Assembly (NCBI RefSeq): GCF_002158865.1
Contig: NZ_CP021455.1
Span: 2,790,001-2,854,000, forward strand
Source: Comamonas serinivorans
GTDB taxonomy: Bacteria > Pseudomonadota > Gammaproteobacteria > Burkholderiales > Burkholderiaceae_C
Direction of reading: 5' to 3'
DNA length: 64,000 nt
Shown: in pieces, positions 1-8,591 of the stretch
Layout: each line of letters begins with the position of its first letter
Numbering within the stretch: position 1 is the stretch's first letter
The notes under the pieces: model-generated
What the model saw: only the letters and a program-made list of their open reading frames with translations
Database searches by the model: none
Told to the model about the DNA's origin: nothing
Program-made: the position numbers and the translations under genes

Positions 1-575
1 CGGACCTGTCCTGGTGGGATTCCGGCGAAATCGAACGCTACCTGGATGCCCTGCGCGAGCTGGTGCTGCCCCAGTCGTCGGTGCTGGTGGGCAACCGCGA
101 CAGCCTGCAGCGCTGGCTGCTGCCCGACTGGCCGAACAGCAGCCCATGCTCGCCCCGCGAACTGGCCGCAGCGGCGGCCGAATCGGGCTGCCCCTTCGTG
201 CTGGTCACCGGCGTCGTCGACGGCGACGACATCGTCAACACCCTGGCCTCGCCCAACAGCGTGATCCTGCAAGCCAGCTTTGAACGCATCGACAGCGCCT
301 TCCTGGGCGCGGGCGACACGCTGAGCGCCAGCCTCGCCGCCCTGCTCGCCCTGGGGGCCAGCGACCTGGCCGAAGCCGCGCAGGAGGCCCTGACCTACCT
401 GGACCGCAGCCTGGCCGCGGGGTTCAAGCCCGGCATGGGCCGCGCGGTGGCCGATCGGCTGTTCTGGGCCAACGACGACGAGGCGGAAGACGACACCGAA
501 CCCCAGGAGGGCGAGGCCCAGGATGCCGCAGAGCCGCCCAAGCCCGAGCCAACCAAAACCAGGCTGTCACACTGA
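1..575 (+). CDS. thiD: Hydroxymethylpyrimidine/phosphomethylpyrimidine kinase, 3' part
   Basis: This is the C-terminal part of a ribokinase-fold kinase that phosphorylates HMP and HMP-P in thiamine synthesis in the cytoplasm. The reading frame is open from base 3 and has no start inside the window, so the 5' part lies upstream. The family signature is the anion-hole motif GAGDTLSASLAALL, at about bases 309-350. The last ~35 residues are an acidic, proline-rich tail (many E, D and P) beyond the kinase fold, a variable extension with no assigned role. The gene reads toward hemL, with a palindromic repeat in the gap. The ThiD assignment rests on this motif and on the thiD-hemL neighbourhood typical of Burkholderiales. 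Confidence 0.8.
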   Translation, partial: DLSWWDSGEIERYLDALRELVLPQSSVLVGNRDSLQRWLLPDWPNSSPCSPRELAAAAAESGCPFVLVTGVVDGDDIVNTLASPNSVILQASFERIDSAFLGAGDTLSASLAALLALGASDLAEAAQEALTYLDRSLAAGFKPGMGRAVADRLFWANDDEAEDDTEPQEGEAQDAAEPPKPEPTKTRLSH

Positions 576-587
576 TGCAGACAACCA

Positions 588-641
588 GGCAGTATTCGAC
601 CCCGCCGATTATTCGGCAAACGGAAAACATCCCATACTGCC
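588..641 (+). repeat. Palindromic intergenic element, copy 1
   Basis: The outer arms GGCAGTAT and ATACTGCC pair perfectly. An inner hairpin, GCCGA and TCGGC, lies at 604-617 and is followed by AAACGGAAAA. The element begins 12 nt after the thiD stop codon. The arms differ at the base next to ATAC (CATAC on the right, AATAC on the reverse of the left), so this copy has a direction, and it points along the plus strand. Confidence 0.8.
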
Positions 642-722
642 GTTAATCGAACTCATCCACAGGCCCAGCCGCGACAGGCAGCTCACGCCTTGGATGCCCT
701 CGCGACCCCAGAACGCCACACC

Positions 723-2021
723 ATGACCCGCAACGATCAGCTCTTCAACCGCGCCAAACAGATCATCCCCGGCGGCGTGAACTCGCCCGTGCGTGCCTTT
801 CGCGCCGTGGGCGGCACGCCGCCCTTCATCGCCAGGGCGCAGGGCGCCCACATGTGGGACGCCGACGAGAAACGCTACATCGACTACATCGGCTCCTGGG
901 GCCCCATGATCCTGGGCCACGGCCACGCCGACGTGCTGGCGGCCGTGCGCGCGGCCTGCGAGGACGGCCTGTCCTTCGGCGCCCCCACCGAACGCGAGGT
1001 CGAGCTGGCCGAAACCATCCGCACGCTCTACCCCTCGATCGATATGGTGCGCCTGGTGTCCTCGGGCACCGAGGCCGGCATGAGCGCGATTCGCCTCGCG
1101 CGCGGCGCCACGGGGCGCAACAAGCTCATCAAGTTCGAGGGCTGCTACCACGGCCACGCCGACTCCCTGCTGGTCAAGGCCGGCTCCGGGCTGGCCACCT
1201 TCGGCAACCCCACCAGCGCCGGCGTGCCCGCCGACGTGGTGCAGCACACCCTGGTGCTCGAGTACAACAACCAGGCCCAGCTCGAAGAAGCCTTCGCGCT
1301 CTATGGTGACGACATCGCGGGCCTGATCATGGAGCCCATCGCCGGCAACATGAACTTCGTGCGCGCCACGGTCGATTTCACCCGGGCCTGCCAGGACCTG
1401 TGCCGGCAGTACGGCGCACTGCTGATCTACGACGAGGTGATGACGGGCTGCCGCGTGGCCCTGGGCGGCGCGCAAAGCCTGTATGCGCAGCAGATTCCGG
1501 GTTTTGCGCCCGACCTCACCGTGCTGGGCAAGGTCATCGGCGGCGGCATGCCGCTGGCGGCCTTTGGCGGCAAGCGCGCGGTCATGGAAAAACTCGCCCC
1601 GCTGGGCCCGGTCTACCAGGCCGGCACGCTGTCGGGCAACCCCGTGGCTACGGCTTGTGGCCTGGCCACCCTGGCCGCCATCCAGGCGCCGGGCTTCCAC
1701 GCCAAGCTTGGCGACATGACGCGCCGCCTGATGGACGGTTTGACGCAAGCCGCGCATGACCATGGCCTGCCCTTTTGCGCCGACAGCGAAGGCGGCCTGT
1801 TCGGCTTCTTCCTGCTGCCCGAGCTGCCGCAAAACTACACCCAGGTCATGAAGACCGATGGCAAGCGCTTCAACCAGCTGTTCCATGGCTTGCTCGAGCG
1901 CGGGGTCTACATCGCGCCGGCGCTGTACGAAGCCGGCTTCGTCAGTGCCGCCCACACCGAGGCCGACATAGCCGCCACCGTGGCCGCCGCGCGCGAGGTG
2001 TTTGCGCAGATGGCAGACTGA
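723..2021 (+). CDS. hemL: Glutamate-1-semialdehyde 2,1-aminomutase
   Basis: This PLP enzyme converts glutamate-1-semialdehyde to 5-aminolevulinate, the first committed tetrapyrrole precursor of the C5 pathway, in the cytoplasm. The 432 residues match the usual family length. The N-terminus NRAKQIIPGGVNSPVRAF is characteristic. The DEVMTG segment at about residue 237 positions the cofactor, and the Schiff-base lysine lies in GKVIGGGMPLAAFGG at about residue 270. The ATG at 723 is chosen over an in-frame TTG at 690 because it gives the standard N-terminus. The stop codon overlaps the left end of a palindromic element, and lldD follows. Confidence 0.97.
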   Translation: MTRNDQLFNRAKQIIPGGVNSPVRAFRAVGGTPPFIARAQGAHMWDADEKRYIDYIGSWGPMILGHGHADVLAAVRAACEDGLSFGAPTEREVELAETIRTLYPSIDMVRLVSSGTEAGMSAIRLARGATGRNKLIKFEGCYHGHADSLLVKAGSGLATFGNPTSAGVPADVVQHTLVLEYNNQAQLEEAFALYGDDIAGLIMEPIAGNMNFVRATVDFTRACQDLCRQYGALLIYDEVMTGCRVALGGAQSLYAQQIPGFAPDLTVLGKVIGGGMPLAAFGGKRAVMEKLAPLGPVYQAGTLSGNPVATACGLATLAAIQAPGFHAKLGDMTRRLMDGLTQAAHDHGLPFCADSEGGLFGFFLLPELPQNYTQVMKTDGKRFNQLFHGLLERGVYIAPALYEAGFVSAAHTEADIAATVAAAREVFAQMAD

Positions 2022-2070
2022 GTATCCCTCCATGTCCGATGTCGTTTCAACGACATTGACCCCATACTGC
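2021..2070 (+). repeat. Palindromic intergenic element, copy 2
   Basis: The outer arms are AGTAT (2021-2025) and ATACT (2064-2068). A perfect inner hairpin has ATGTCGT and ACGACAT around the loop TTCA (2039-2056). The left arm starts on the last base of the hemL stop codon, and the right arm ends about 20 nt before the lldD start. CATAC is on the right arm and GATAC on the reverse of the left, so the copy is plus-oriented. Confidence 0.8.
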
Positions 2071-2090
2071 AACAACCTCCACAGATCACC

Positions 2091-3263
2091 GTGAGCGACC
2101 TGAGCAAAATCACCTGCATCGAGGACTTGCGCCAAGTGGCCCAGCGACGGGTGCCGCGCATGTTCTACGACTACGCCGACACCGGCAGCTGGACAGCGTG
2201 CACCTACCGCGCCAACGAAGCGGACTTCGCACCCATCCAGTTTCGCCAGCGCGTGGCCATCAACATGGAAGGCCGCAGCCTGGCCACCACCATGGTGGGC
2301 GAGCCCGTGAGCATGCCGGTGGCCATCGCCCCCACGGGGCTGACGGGCATGCAGCATGCCGACGGCGAGATCCTGGCCGCCCGCGCGGCGCGCGAAGCCG
2401 GCGTGCCCTTCACGCTGTCGACCATGAGCATCTGCTCCATCGAGGACGTGGCCCAGCATGCGGGCCCCGGCTTCTGGTTCCAGCTGTACGTGATGCGCGA
2501 CAAGGCCTTCGTCGAAAGCCTGATCGACCGCGCCAAGGCCGCCGGCTGCGGCGCGCTGGTGCTGACGCTCGATTTGCAGATGCTGGGCCAGCGCCACAAG
2601 GACATCAAAAACGGCCTGTCCACCCCGCCCAAGCCCACGCTGACCAACCTGATCAACCTGGCCACCAAGCCGCGCTGGTGCCTGGGCATGCTGGGCACGC
2701 GGCGGCGCCAGTTCGGCAACATCGTCGGCCACGTGAAGAACGTGGACGACATGAGCAGCCTGGGCGCCTGGACGGCCCAGCAGTTCGACCCGCGCCTGAG
2801 CTGGGACGACGTGGCCTGGATCAAGCAGCGCTGGGGCGGCAAGCTCATCCTCAAGGGCATCATGGAGCCGGTGGATGCACGCCTGGCCGTGAACAGCGGT
2901 GCCGACGCCCTGATCGTGAGCAACCACGGTGGCCGCCAGCTCGACGGCGCGCCCTCGACCATCCGGGTGCTGCCCTCCATCGTCGACGCCGTGGGCCGCG
3001 ACATCGAGGTGCACATCGACAGCGGCATCCGCAGCGGGCAGGACGTGCTCAAGGCCTGGGCGCTGGGCGCCCGCGGCACCTACATCGGGCGCTCCTTCCT
3101 CTACGGCCTGGGCGCGTTCGGCCAGGCGGGCGTGGCCAAGGCGCTCAAGATCATCCGCAACGAGCTGGACATTTCGATGGCCTTTTGCGGTCACACGCAG
3201 TTGCAGAACGTGACCAAAGACATCCTCGTGCCCGGCACCTACCCCCTGCCTTTCCTTGACTGA
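2091..3263 (+). CDS. lldD: FMN-dependent L-lactate dehydrogenase / alpha-hydroxyacid oxidase
   Basis: This member of the FMN-dependent alpha-hydroxyacid dehydrogenase family oxidises L-lactate (or a related 2-hydroxyacid) to the 2-oxoacid, usually passing electrons to quinone at the inner membrane. The family's active-site signature SNHGGRQLDGAPS lies at about residues 277-289 and contains the catalytic base His. The FMN-phosphate region HIDSGIRSGQDVLKA follows. At 390 residues the length is typical. The start is GTG, giving the N-terminus SDLSKITCIEDLRQVAQRRVPRMFYDY, split here for reading as SDLSKITCIEDL and RQVAQRRVPRMFYDY. A second, more divergent paralogue is at 17830-19077. Lactate is the likeliest substrate but sequence alone does not prove it. 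Confidence 0.93.
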   Translation: MSDLSKITCIEDLRQVAQRRVPRMFYDYADTGSWTACTYRANEADFAPIQFRQRVAINMEGRSLATTMVGEPVSMPVAIAPTGLTGMQHADGEILAARAAREAGVPFTLSTMSICSIEDVAQHAGPGFWFQLYVMRDKAFVESLIDRAKAAGCGALVLTLDLQMLGQRHKDIKNGLSTPPKPTLTNLINLATKPRWCLGMLGTRRRQFGNIVGHVKNVDDMSSLGAWTAQQFDPRLSWDDVAWIKQRWGGKLILKGIMEPVDARLAVNSGADALIVSNHGGRQLDGAPSTIRVLPSIVDAVGRDIEVHIDSGIRSGQDVLKAWALGARGTYIGRSFLYGLGAFGQAGVAKALKIIRNELDISMAFCGHTQLQNVTKDILVPGTYPLPFLD

Positions 3264-3273
3264 GGATCAGGCA

Positions 3274-3325
3274 GCAGTATGGCGCCATTCCCGTTTCGTG
3301 ATGAACGGGAATGCATGCATACTGC
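3274..3325 (+). repeat. Palindromic intergenic element, copy 3
   Basis: The outer arms are GCAGTATG and CATACTGC. The inner arms ATTCCCGTT and AACGGGAAT pair over nine bases around a short loop. It begins 10 nt after the lldD stop. It is nearly symmetric, so its orientation cannot be told. Confidence 0.85.
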
Positions 3326-3530
3326 TTACTCTGAACTGAATGCCTCGGCACCCGGATCAACCCGTCTGGACCGCCACTGAAGCGACAGCCCTGGGCGGCG
3401 TCACCCGGATGCGTTATGGTCCCTGGGTGCCGTGCGCCGGGTGTGCGGGCCACCTGGCCGGTCCACCGCGATGCACCCCTTTGTCCACCCTGCGCCCCTT
3501 GCGCAGCCTTGTGTTTGAAAAGGAGCTTTC

Positions 3531-3890
3531 ATGACCATGCGAACCCTGAACCTGTTGGCCGCTTCGGTGTTGGGCCTCGGCGCCCTGATGAGCACGTCCG
3601 CCTTTGCCCAACCCAAAGCGCAGCGTGCGGCCGCCCCCGTGGAGTGCGGCGCCAACAGCGACCCCGCCGCTTGCCGCAAAGAGGCCGCAGCCGCCCGTGC
3701 CGCCGCCCGCAGCGGCGCCCTGACCCAGGGTGACTTCAAGGCCAACGCCCTGGCCCGCTGCGAAGTCGTGCCGCCGGCCGATCGCGACACCTGCCGGCGC
3801 CGCGTGGAAAGCGGCCAGTCCAGTGGCAGCGTCGAAGCGGGCGGCACCCTGACCGAGCTGCGCGAGCAGGTCCCCGCCAAGCAGCCCTGA
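3531..3890 (+). CDS. Small secreted protein of unknown function
   Basis: A 119-residue protein with an N-terminal signal peptide: positive start, hydrophobic stretch and a likely cleavage after TSAFA. The mature part is rich in Ala, Arg and Gln, with four cysteines in CGANSDPAACRKEA and CEVVPPADRDTC, so two disulfides in the periplasm are possible. A GGAG ribosome-binding site lies just upstream of the ATG at 3531 (a second ATG at 3537 is possible). A strong terminator follows at once, so it is probably monocistronic. I do not recognise a named domain; similar small Ala/Arg-rich periplasmic proteins are common in Comamonadaceae. Confidence 0.8.
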   Translation: MTMRTLNLLAASVLGLGALMSTSAFAQPKAQRAAAPVECGANSDPAACRKEAAAARAAARSGALTQGDFKANALARCEVVPPADRDTCRRRVESGQSSGSVEAGGTLTELREQVPAKQP

Positions 3891-3912
3891 GCCACGCACT
3901 CGCCCTTGCTCC

Positions 3913-3935
3913 AGCCTGCTCTCGCAGGCTTTTTT
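3913..3935 (+). terminator. Rho-independent terminator
   Basis: A seven-base-pair stem, AGCCTGC and GCAGGCT, with loop TCTC, is followed by a run of T. It lies 23 nt after the stop of the small secreted protein and insulates it from the downstream polymerase gene. Confidence 0.88.
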
Positions 3936-3975
3936 GTGCCCGCACCCAAAGCCCCGCCGAGGCTATGCTCGCAGG

Positions 3976-5250
3976 GTGTCTGCCCCCGCCCCGCCCCCTG
4001 CCCCACCCGCCCGGCCGCGCCGCATCGCCCACCTCGACATGGACGCGTTCTTCGCGTCCGTCGAGCTGCTGCGCTTTCCGCAGCTGGCCGACGCGCCCGT
4101 GATCATCGGCGGCGGCCGGCTCAACGTCGCCGACTGGATGGCGCGCCTGAACACGCGCCTGCCGCTGCACCTGGGCCGCCCCTGGGGCGACGACGGCGAA
4201 GGCGGCCAGGCCGACCTGGCCCGGATTCCGCTTGACCAGTTTCCCCGCCTGTCCGATTACAAGGGCCGCGGGGTCATCACCACGGCCACCTACCCGGCAC
4301 GCGCCTTTGGCGTGGGCTCGGCCATGGGCATGATGAAGGCGGCCAAACTCTGCCCGCAGGCCATCTGGCTGCCGGCCGATTTCGACCGCTACCGCGACTA
4401 CTCGCGCCGGTTCAAGGCCGAAATCCTGCGCCTGGCGCCCGTGATGGAGAACCGCGGTGTTGATGAGGTGTTCATCGATTTCACCGATGTACCCGGCGGG
4501 CAGGACGACGCAGGTGCCGCGCTGGCGCAGCGCCTGCAAGCCGCCATCCGGCAGGCGACCGGCCTGACCTGCTCGATCGGCGTGGCACCCAACAAGCTGC
4601 TGGCCAAGATGGCGAGCGAATTCAACAAGCCCAACGGCATCGCCATCGTGCAAGCCGGGGACCTGCAGACCCGCATCTGGCCCTTGCCCTGCCGCAAGAT
4701 CAACGGCATCGGCCCCAAGTCCGACGCAGCGCTGGCCAGCCACGGCATCGGCACCATCGGCGAACTGGCGGCGGCCGACCCGGCCTGGCTGTGCGAGCGC
4801 TTTGGCGAGCGCCACGGCAGCTGGCTGCACCGCGCGGCCTGGGGACGCGATGACCGCCCCGTCGAGACCAGCAGCGAACCCGTGAGCATGAGCCGGGAAA
4901 CCACGTTCTCGCGGGACCTGCATGCGGTGAACGACAAGGCCGAGCTGGGGGCCATCTTCACGCGCCTGTGCGAACAGGTGGCCGGCGACCTGGCGCGCAA
5001 GGGCTTCGTGGGCCGCACGGTCGGCATCAAGCTGCGTTACGACGACTTCCGCATCGTCACGCGCGACCAGAGTCTGCCGCAGCCGGTGCAGGACGCGGCC
5101 GCCATTCGCCGCGTGGCCGGCCAATGCCTCAAGCGCGTGGACCTGAGCCGCCGCTTGCGCCTGCTGGGGGTGCGCGTGAGCGCGCTGCGCCGAGCCGACG
5201 AGGCGCAGGACGAGGCGGTCGGGCGCGGCGAATCCCTGCCCTTGTTTTGA
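3976..5250 (+). CDS. dinB: Y-family DNA polymerase (Pol IV type)
   Basis: A translesion DNA polymerase of the DinB/UmuC superfamily. The metal-binding motifs are visible: HLDMDAFFASVE near the N-terminus and VDEVFIDFTDV at about residue 160, giving the three catalytic acidic residues. The helix-hairpin-helix segment KINGIGPKSDAALASHGI and a little-finger domain follow. Between ADAPVIIGGG and GVITTATYPARAFGV there are about 40 extra residues compared with classic Pol IV. GTG at 3976 is preferred because the upstream in-frame TTG falls inside the terminator of the preceding gene. No beta-clamp motif of the simplest QxxLxLF form is obvious, although the protein ends in ESLPLF, which could serve. 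Confidence 0.9.
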   Translation: MSAPAPPPAPPARPRRIAHLDMDAFFASVELLRFPQLADAPVIIGGGRLNVADWMARLNTRLPLHLGRPWGDDGEGGQADLARIPLDQFPRLSDYKGRGVITTATYPARAFGVGSAMGMMKAAKLCPQAIWLPADFDRYRDYSRRFKAEILRLAPVMENRGVDEVFIDFTDVPGGQDDAGAALAQRLQAAIRQATGLTCSIGVAPNKLLAKMASEFNKPNGIAIVQAGDLQTRIWPLPCRKINGIGPKSDAALASHGIGTIGELAAADPAWLCERFGERHGSWLHRAAWGRDDRPVETSSEPVSMSRETTFSRDLHAVNDKAELGAIFTRLCEQVAGDLARKGFVGRTVGIKLRYDDFRIVTRDQSLPQPVQDAAAIRRVAGQCLKRVDLSRRLRLLGVRVSALRRADEAQDEAVGRGESLPLF

Positions 5251-5671
5251 CATGCGGCGCCGGGGGCTGAGTGGCCCGTGCGCCAGCCGTCCCCACGCTT
5301 TCACCGAGCCGGATGTGGCACCTTCGCGACACAAAACCCCATGCTGCACGAGGACGTTGGTTCCGCGAGGCCAAAACGGGCGAATTTACAACCGCAGCGG
5401 GTACCCACCCCATTGCACTTTCATTACAACGCCAATCTCATCGTACCCCTCGCCCTTGACCTGGGCTTGCGGTGTGCGACAGATGGCGCTCTGGCGGACC
5501 GAAGGCCTGGCGCACGCAGAATCCGAAGGTAATTCTTAAGGGCTATATCACAAGCCACGCGGTGTCAGCAATACGTATCAATGCATGCGCATGGAGGGGC
5601 GCTTCTCCTACAATTTTGTAAAAATTTTTACATTTGCTGTGCCCGCCGTGCCCTCCCGCAGACCGTCTTCC
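5251..5671. other. Gene-free upstream region of the fibre operon
   Basis: There is no convincing coding potential in about 420 bases. Base composition drops sharply toward the right end, with an AT-rich block at about 5610-5637 that is unusual for this genome and contains a perfect palindrome. A TATATC-like -10 hexamer lies near 5544. The region probably holds the promoter of the six-gene fibre operon; no terminator is obvious after the polymerase gene. Confidence 0.5.
5618..5633. promoter_or_regulatory. Perfect AT-rich palindrome before the fibre operon
   Basis: The sequence TGTAAAAATTTTTACA is a perfect 16-bp inverted repeat about 39 nt upstream of the likely start codon at 5672. Such a site could bind a dimeric regulator or a nucleoid protein. 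No specific regulator family is recognised. Confidence 0.5.
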
Positions 5672-7855
5672 ATGCCGTGGGCTCGTGCTGTGGCATGGGG
5701 CATGGGTCCCCTGCTGCTGAGCCCGGTCTCGGCCCTGGCGCAAAGCCCCACGGGAGAGCCTGCGCCACGCATCGAAGCGCTGGACGCCATGCAAGCCGAG
5801 CAGGCGCGCCTGCACAAGTTGCTGGCCAACCAACCTGCGGCCTACCAGGACAAGGTCATGGATGCCTCGGCGCTGCCCTCGCTTGAGGGCGCCGGCGATG
5901 CGGACAGCGCCCCGGCGCAAGGCTTGCGCCAACAGTGGATCGAATCCCGTTACGGTCTGCTGAACAGCCGCACGGACACGGCCTCCACACGGGATCACCG
6001 GCAGGCGCATGAGTTGGGCCTGCGAGCCGAACTGCGGCAAGAAACCCTCAACTGGGGCGAATGGATCCTGCAAGCCGATGCACGCCAGCGTCGGGGCGAC
6101 TGGCTGAACCTGGGCTCCACCGCACCCGGCGAAGGCGACAGCGGCACCCGCCTCACGCTGCGCAACCTGGGCCTGCCCCTCACCGCGACCACCTGGGCCG
6201 ATGTGGCCCTGGGCGACCAGGCGGCCGAAGTCACCGACACCCTGCGCCGCAGCTACCGCCTGATGCTGGGCAACAGCGTGATCCGCGGTGCCAGCGCGCG
6301 GATCCATGACGGCCAGTCCGAGGTCAGCGCAGGGCTGGGCACACGGGCCGAGCTGACCGGCAACCCCTACCCCACCCATGTGCGCAAACCCGGTCAGCTG
6401 GCCTGGCTGGGCGCCAGCCACCGCTGGGCCAATCGGTGGTTCATCGGCGGCCAGCTCAACCACGCCAGCGGCAGCGGCCTCAGCGTGAACAGCGCCTTCA
6501 ACGACCCCTGGGCCGCCGCCGGCACCAGCGCAGCGCTGACGCTGGGCTTCGGCCCCGAATGGCTGGAGGACGGTGAGCACCGCGTGCGGGCAATCGCCCT
6601 GCTCAGCCACGCCGATGGCCTGGCCGACACGCGCCGACGCAGCGCGGCCGGCTTGTACCTGGAAGGCGGGCTGAACCACGGCGGCCATCGCCATGTCTGG
6701 GGCTTGTACGCCACCCAACCGCAGCTGTTCTTTGGCGACGCCTACCTGAACACGGACAACCGCGGCCTGTACTGGCGCGTGGACCGCACGCTGAGCCGCC
6801 TGAGCTGGGGAGCGGGGCTGGACGTGTCGCAGCTCGCGTCGCGGCAGGGATGGTCGCAGGCCGGCAGCCAGCGGCAATGGACAGCGAACGGCAACGCGCA
6901 GTACCGCATCGACCGCAGCAGCAGCGTGGGCTTGAGCGTGAGCGTCAGCCAGACCCGGCAGGACGCGGCCGCCAGCGAGGCACGCCGTGGCCAGCGCTCG
7001 CTCTATGCCAGCGGCTTTCTGCAAACCCAGTTCGGCGGCTGGGCACCCACGCGGTTTCGCGTCACCCTGCGCCGCAACCAGACCCTGGTGGTCGACGACG
7101 TGAGGGCCACCGGCGAGCAGTACGAATGGGAGCAGGAGTGGGTCACCAGCCAGCAGGACACCCTGCGGCCGGAGTTCACCACCACGCTGGGCTGGGCCCG
7201 CGACCGCAGCAGCACCGGGCAGCAGGTCTATCCCACGGCGGGCCTGCTGCTGCGGCAATGGCTGCGTCCCGACTGGCAGGTGAGCGGTAACCTCCACTAC
7301 ACCTCGCGTTCCGGCAACCTGGCGACCAGCCGGGGGCTATCGGGCAGCCTCAGCACCGAGCTGCAGCTGGGGCGAGGCTGGCGCGCGGGCGCCATGCTGC
7401 TCATGAACCAGGCGAAAACGCAGACCACCGGCCTGGCCGGCACCAGCACGGCCCAGCTGATCCGCAGCAACGACAAGTCGTTTCATGTCTTCGTGCGCTG
7501 GGACGGCAGCGACGGCCAGTCACTGGCACGCACAGGGCAGCCGGGCAGCACAGGTGCCGGCCGCATCGAGGGCACGGTGTACTTCGACGCGAACCGAGAT
7601 GGTGAGCAACAGGCCAGCGAAGGCGGCGTGGCTGGCGTCGAGGTCTTGCTCGATGACCGCTACCGGACCACCACCGACAGCGCCGGCCGATTCGAGTTTC
7701 CCGTGGTGGCCACTGGCCACCACCGCTTGCGCCTGCGCCTGGAAAGCGTGCCCCTGCCCTGGGGGACGGCTCAGGAGGCCGGCCAAGCCATCGAGGTTCC
7801 CTTGCGCGGCCTCGCCCAGACACGCATCCCCGTGGTGCGGGTGGGAGGCGAATGA
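5672..7855 (+). CDS. Outer-membrane beta-barrel with C-terminal SdrD-B-like domain (usher-like)
   Basis: About 727 residues from the ATG at 5672, which gives a good signal peptide ending SALAQ; ATGs at 5585 and 5591 would put the AT-rich palindrome inside the gene. After an Ala/Gln-rich helical segment, most of the protein is alternating polar/hydrophobic strands rich in Trp, Tyr, Arg and Gly (for example RNLGLPLTATTWADVALGD, LGNSVIRGASARIHDGQSEV), as in large barrels. From about residue 630 there is a beta-sandwich of the SdrD-B/CNA-B type, seen in EGTVYFDANRDGEQQASEGG and VAGVEVLL, ending GHHRLRLRLESVPLP. It heads a six-gene run with fibre-subunit-like and chaperone-like proteins, so it may be the secretion pore. 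No classical usher signature can be claimed. It could instead be a porin-like anchor. Confidence 0.7.
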   Translation: MPWARAVAWGMGPLLLSPVSALAQSPTGEPAPRIEALDAMQAEQARLHKLLANQPAAYQDKVMDASALPSLEGAGDADSAPAQGLRQQWIESRYGLLNSRTDTASTRDHRQAHELGLRAELRQETLNWGEWILQADARQRRGDWLNLGSTAPGEGDSGTRLTLRNLGLPLTATTWADVALGDQAAEVTDTLRRSYRLMLGNSVIRGASARIHDGQSEVSAGLGTRAELTGNPYPTHVRKPGQLAWLGASHRWANRWFIGGQLNHASGSGLSVNSAFNDPWAAAGTSAALTLGFGPEWLEDGEHRVRAIALLSHADGLADTRRRSAAGLYLEGGLNHGGHRHVWGLYATQPQLFFGDAYLNTDNRGLYWRVDRTLSRLSWGAGLDVSQLASRQGWSQAGSQRQWTANGNAQYRIDRSSSVGLSVSVSQTRQDAAASEARRGQRSLYASGFLQTQFGGWAPTRFRVTLRRNQTLVVDDVRATGEQYEWEQEWVTSQQDTLRPEFTTTLGWARDRSSTGQQVYPTAGLLLRQWLRPDWQVSGNLHYTSRSGNLATSRGLSGSLSTELQLGRGWRAGAMLLMNQAKTQTTGLAGTSTAQLIRSNDKSFHVFVRWDGSDGQSLARTGQPGSTGAGRIEGTVYFDANRDGEQQASEGGVAGVEVLLDDRYRTTTDSAGRFEFPVVATGHHRLRLRLESVPLPWGTAQEAGQAIEVPLRGLAQTRIPVVRVGGE

Positions 7856-7964
7856 ACGCGCCAGGACAACACCGGGGTTGTCTCCCCAACCCCACCAGAA
7901 TGCAGCCATCCCGGCCTTGCGACTGGTTTTCACCTGCGCCAACGGTCGCAGCAAGGAGTGGACC

Positions 7965-8588
7965 ATGAAAGTACAAGCACGCATCGTTTATGCCGCACTG
8001 GGCGTCGCGCTCAGCCTGGGCAGCCAGCTCGCCCATGCCGAGGCCAGCTACGGCTACCAAAGCTCGGGCACCGGCGCCGTCAACGCCAACGCCCGGGTCA
8101 GGTTCCAGGTCAATGTGCCCAAGCTGATTCTGCTGCGCGTGGGCGCCGACGACACCACCGTGAACACGGTGGCCTGGGACGTGCGGCCCAACTGGGTCAC
8201 CGCGCCCGGCAGCCTGACCTCGGGCGCCACGAGCTCGAACACGCCCTGGAACGGCGCCGCGCCGACCTTTACGGCTGCCGCCAATCCGACCAACAGCAAC
8301 GTGCTGACCGCCTACGCCTGGACCAACGGCTCGGGGGCCACGCTCACGCAGGCCACCAGCACCGCCATGGCACCGACCACCGGCCCCACCATGACCAACA
8401 TCACCGTGACCAGCACCGGGGCATTGACCCATCCCGGCGCCAACCTCGGCACGGCCAGCCCAACCTCGCTGGCCATTGGCACCGCCTACACCGGCACCTG
8501 GACCTACGGCCTGGACACGACCAACGTGGCCAGCTGGCCGGCGGGCACCTACACCGCCACCGTCACCTACACCGCCAGCTCGCTGTAA
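7965..8588 (+). CDS. Secreted fibre-subunit-like protein A
   Basis: A 207-residue exported protein. The signal peptide ends AHAEA and an AAGGAG ribosome-binding site precedes the ATG. The mature part is low in charge and rich in Thr, Ser, Asn, Ala and Gly, as in fimbrial subunits. It contains the strand VRFQVNVPKLILLRVG near the N-terminus and ends with PAGTYTATVTYTASSL. The same C-terminal pattern (P-A-G-T/S-Y-x-x-x-V-T-Y/F-T-A) ends the proteins at 8592 and 10464, and the N-terminal strand resembles that of the 10464 protein (LRIDKFIYLRVG). These three are probably paralogous Ig-like subunits of one surface structure. Its strong ribosome-binding site suggests it may be the major subunit. 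No named family is recognised. Confidence 0.75.
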   Translation: MKVQARIVYAALGVALSLGSQLAHAEASYGYQSSGTGAVNANARVRFQVNVPKLILLRVGADDTTVNTVAWDVRPNWVTAPGSLTSGATSSNTPWNGAAPTFTAAANPTNSNVLTAYAWTNGSGATLTQATSTAMAPTTGPTMTNITVTSTGALTHPGANLGTASPTSLAIGTAYTGTWTYGLDTTNVASWPAGTYTATVTYTASSL

Positions 8589-8591
8589 CCC

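Noticed and set aside
609..3194. 861-residue minus-strand open frame across hemL and lldD
   Set aside because: It is opposite two well-identified genes, is His/Ala/Gly-rich and has no motif: a shadow of GC-rich coding sequence.
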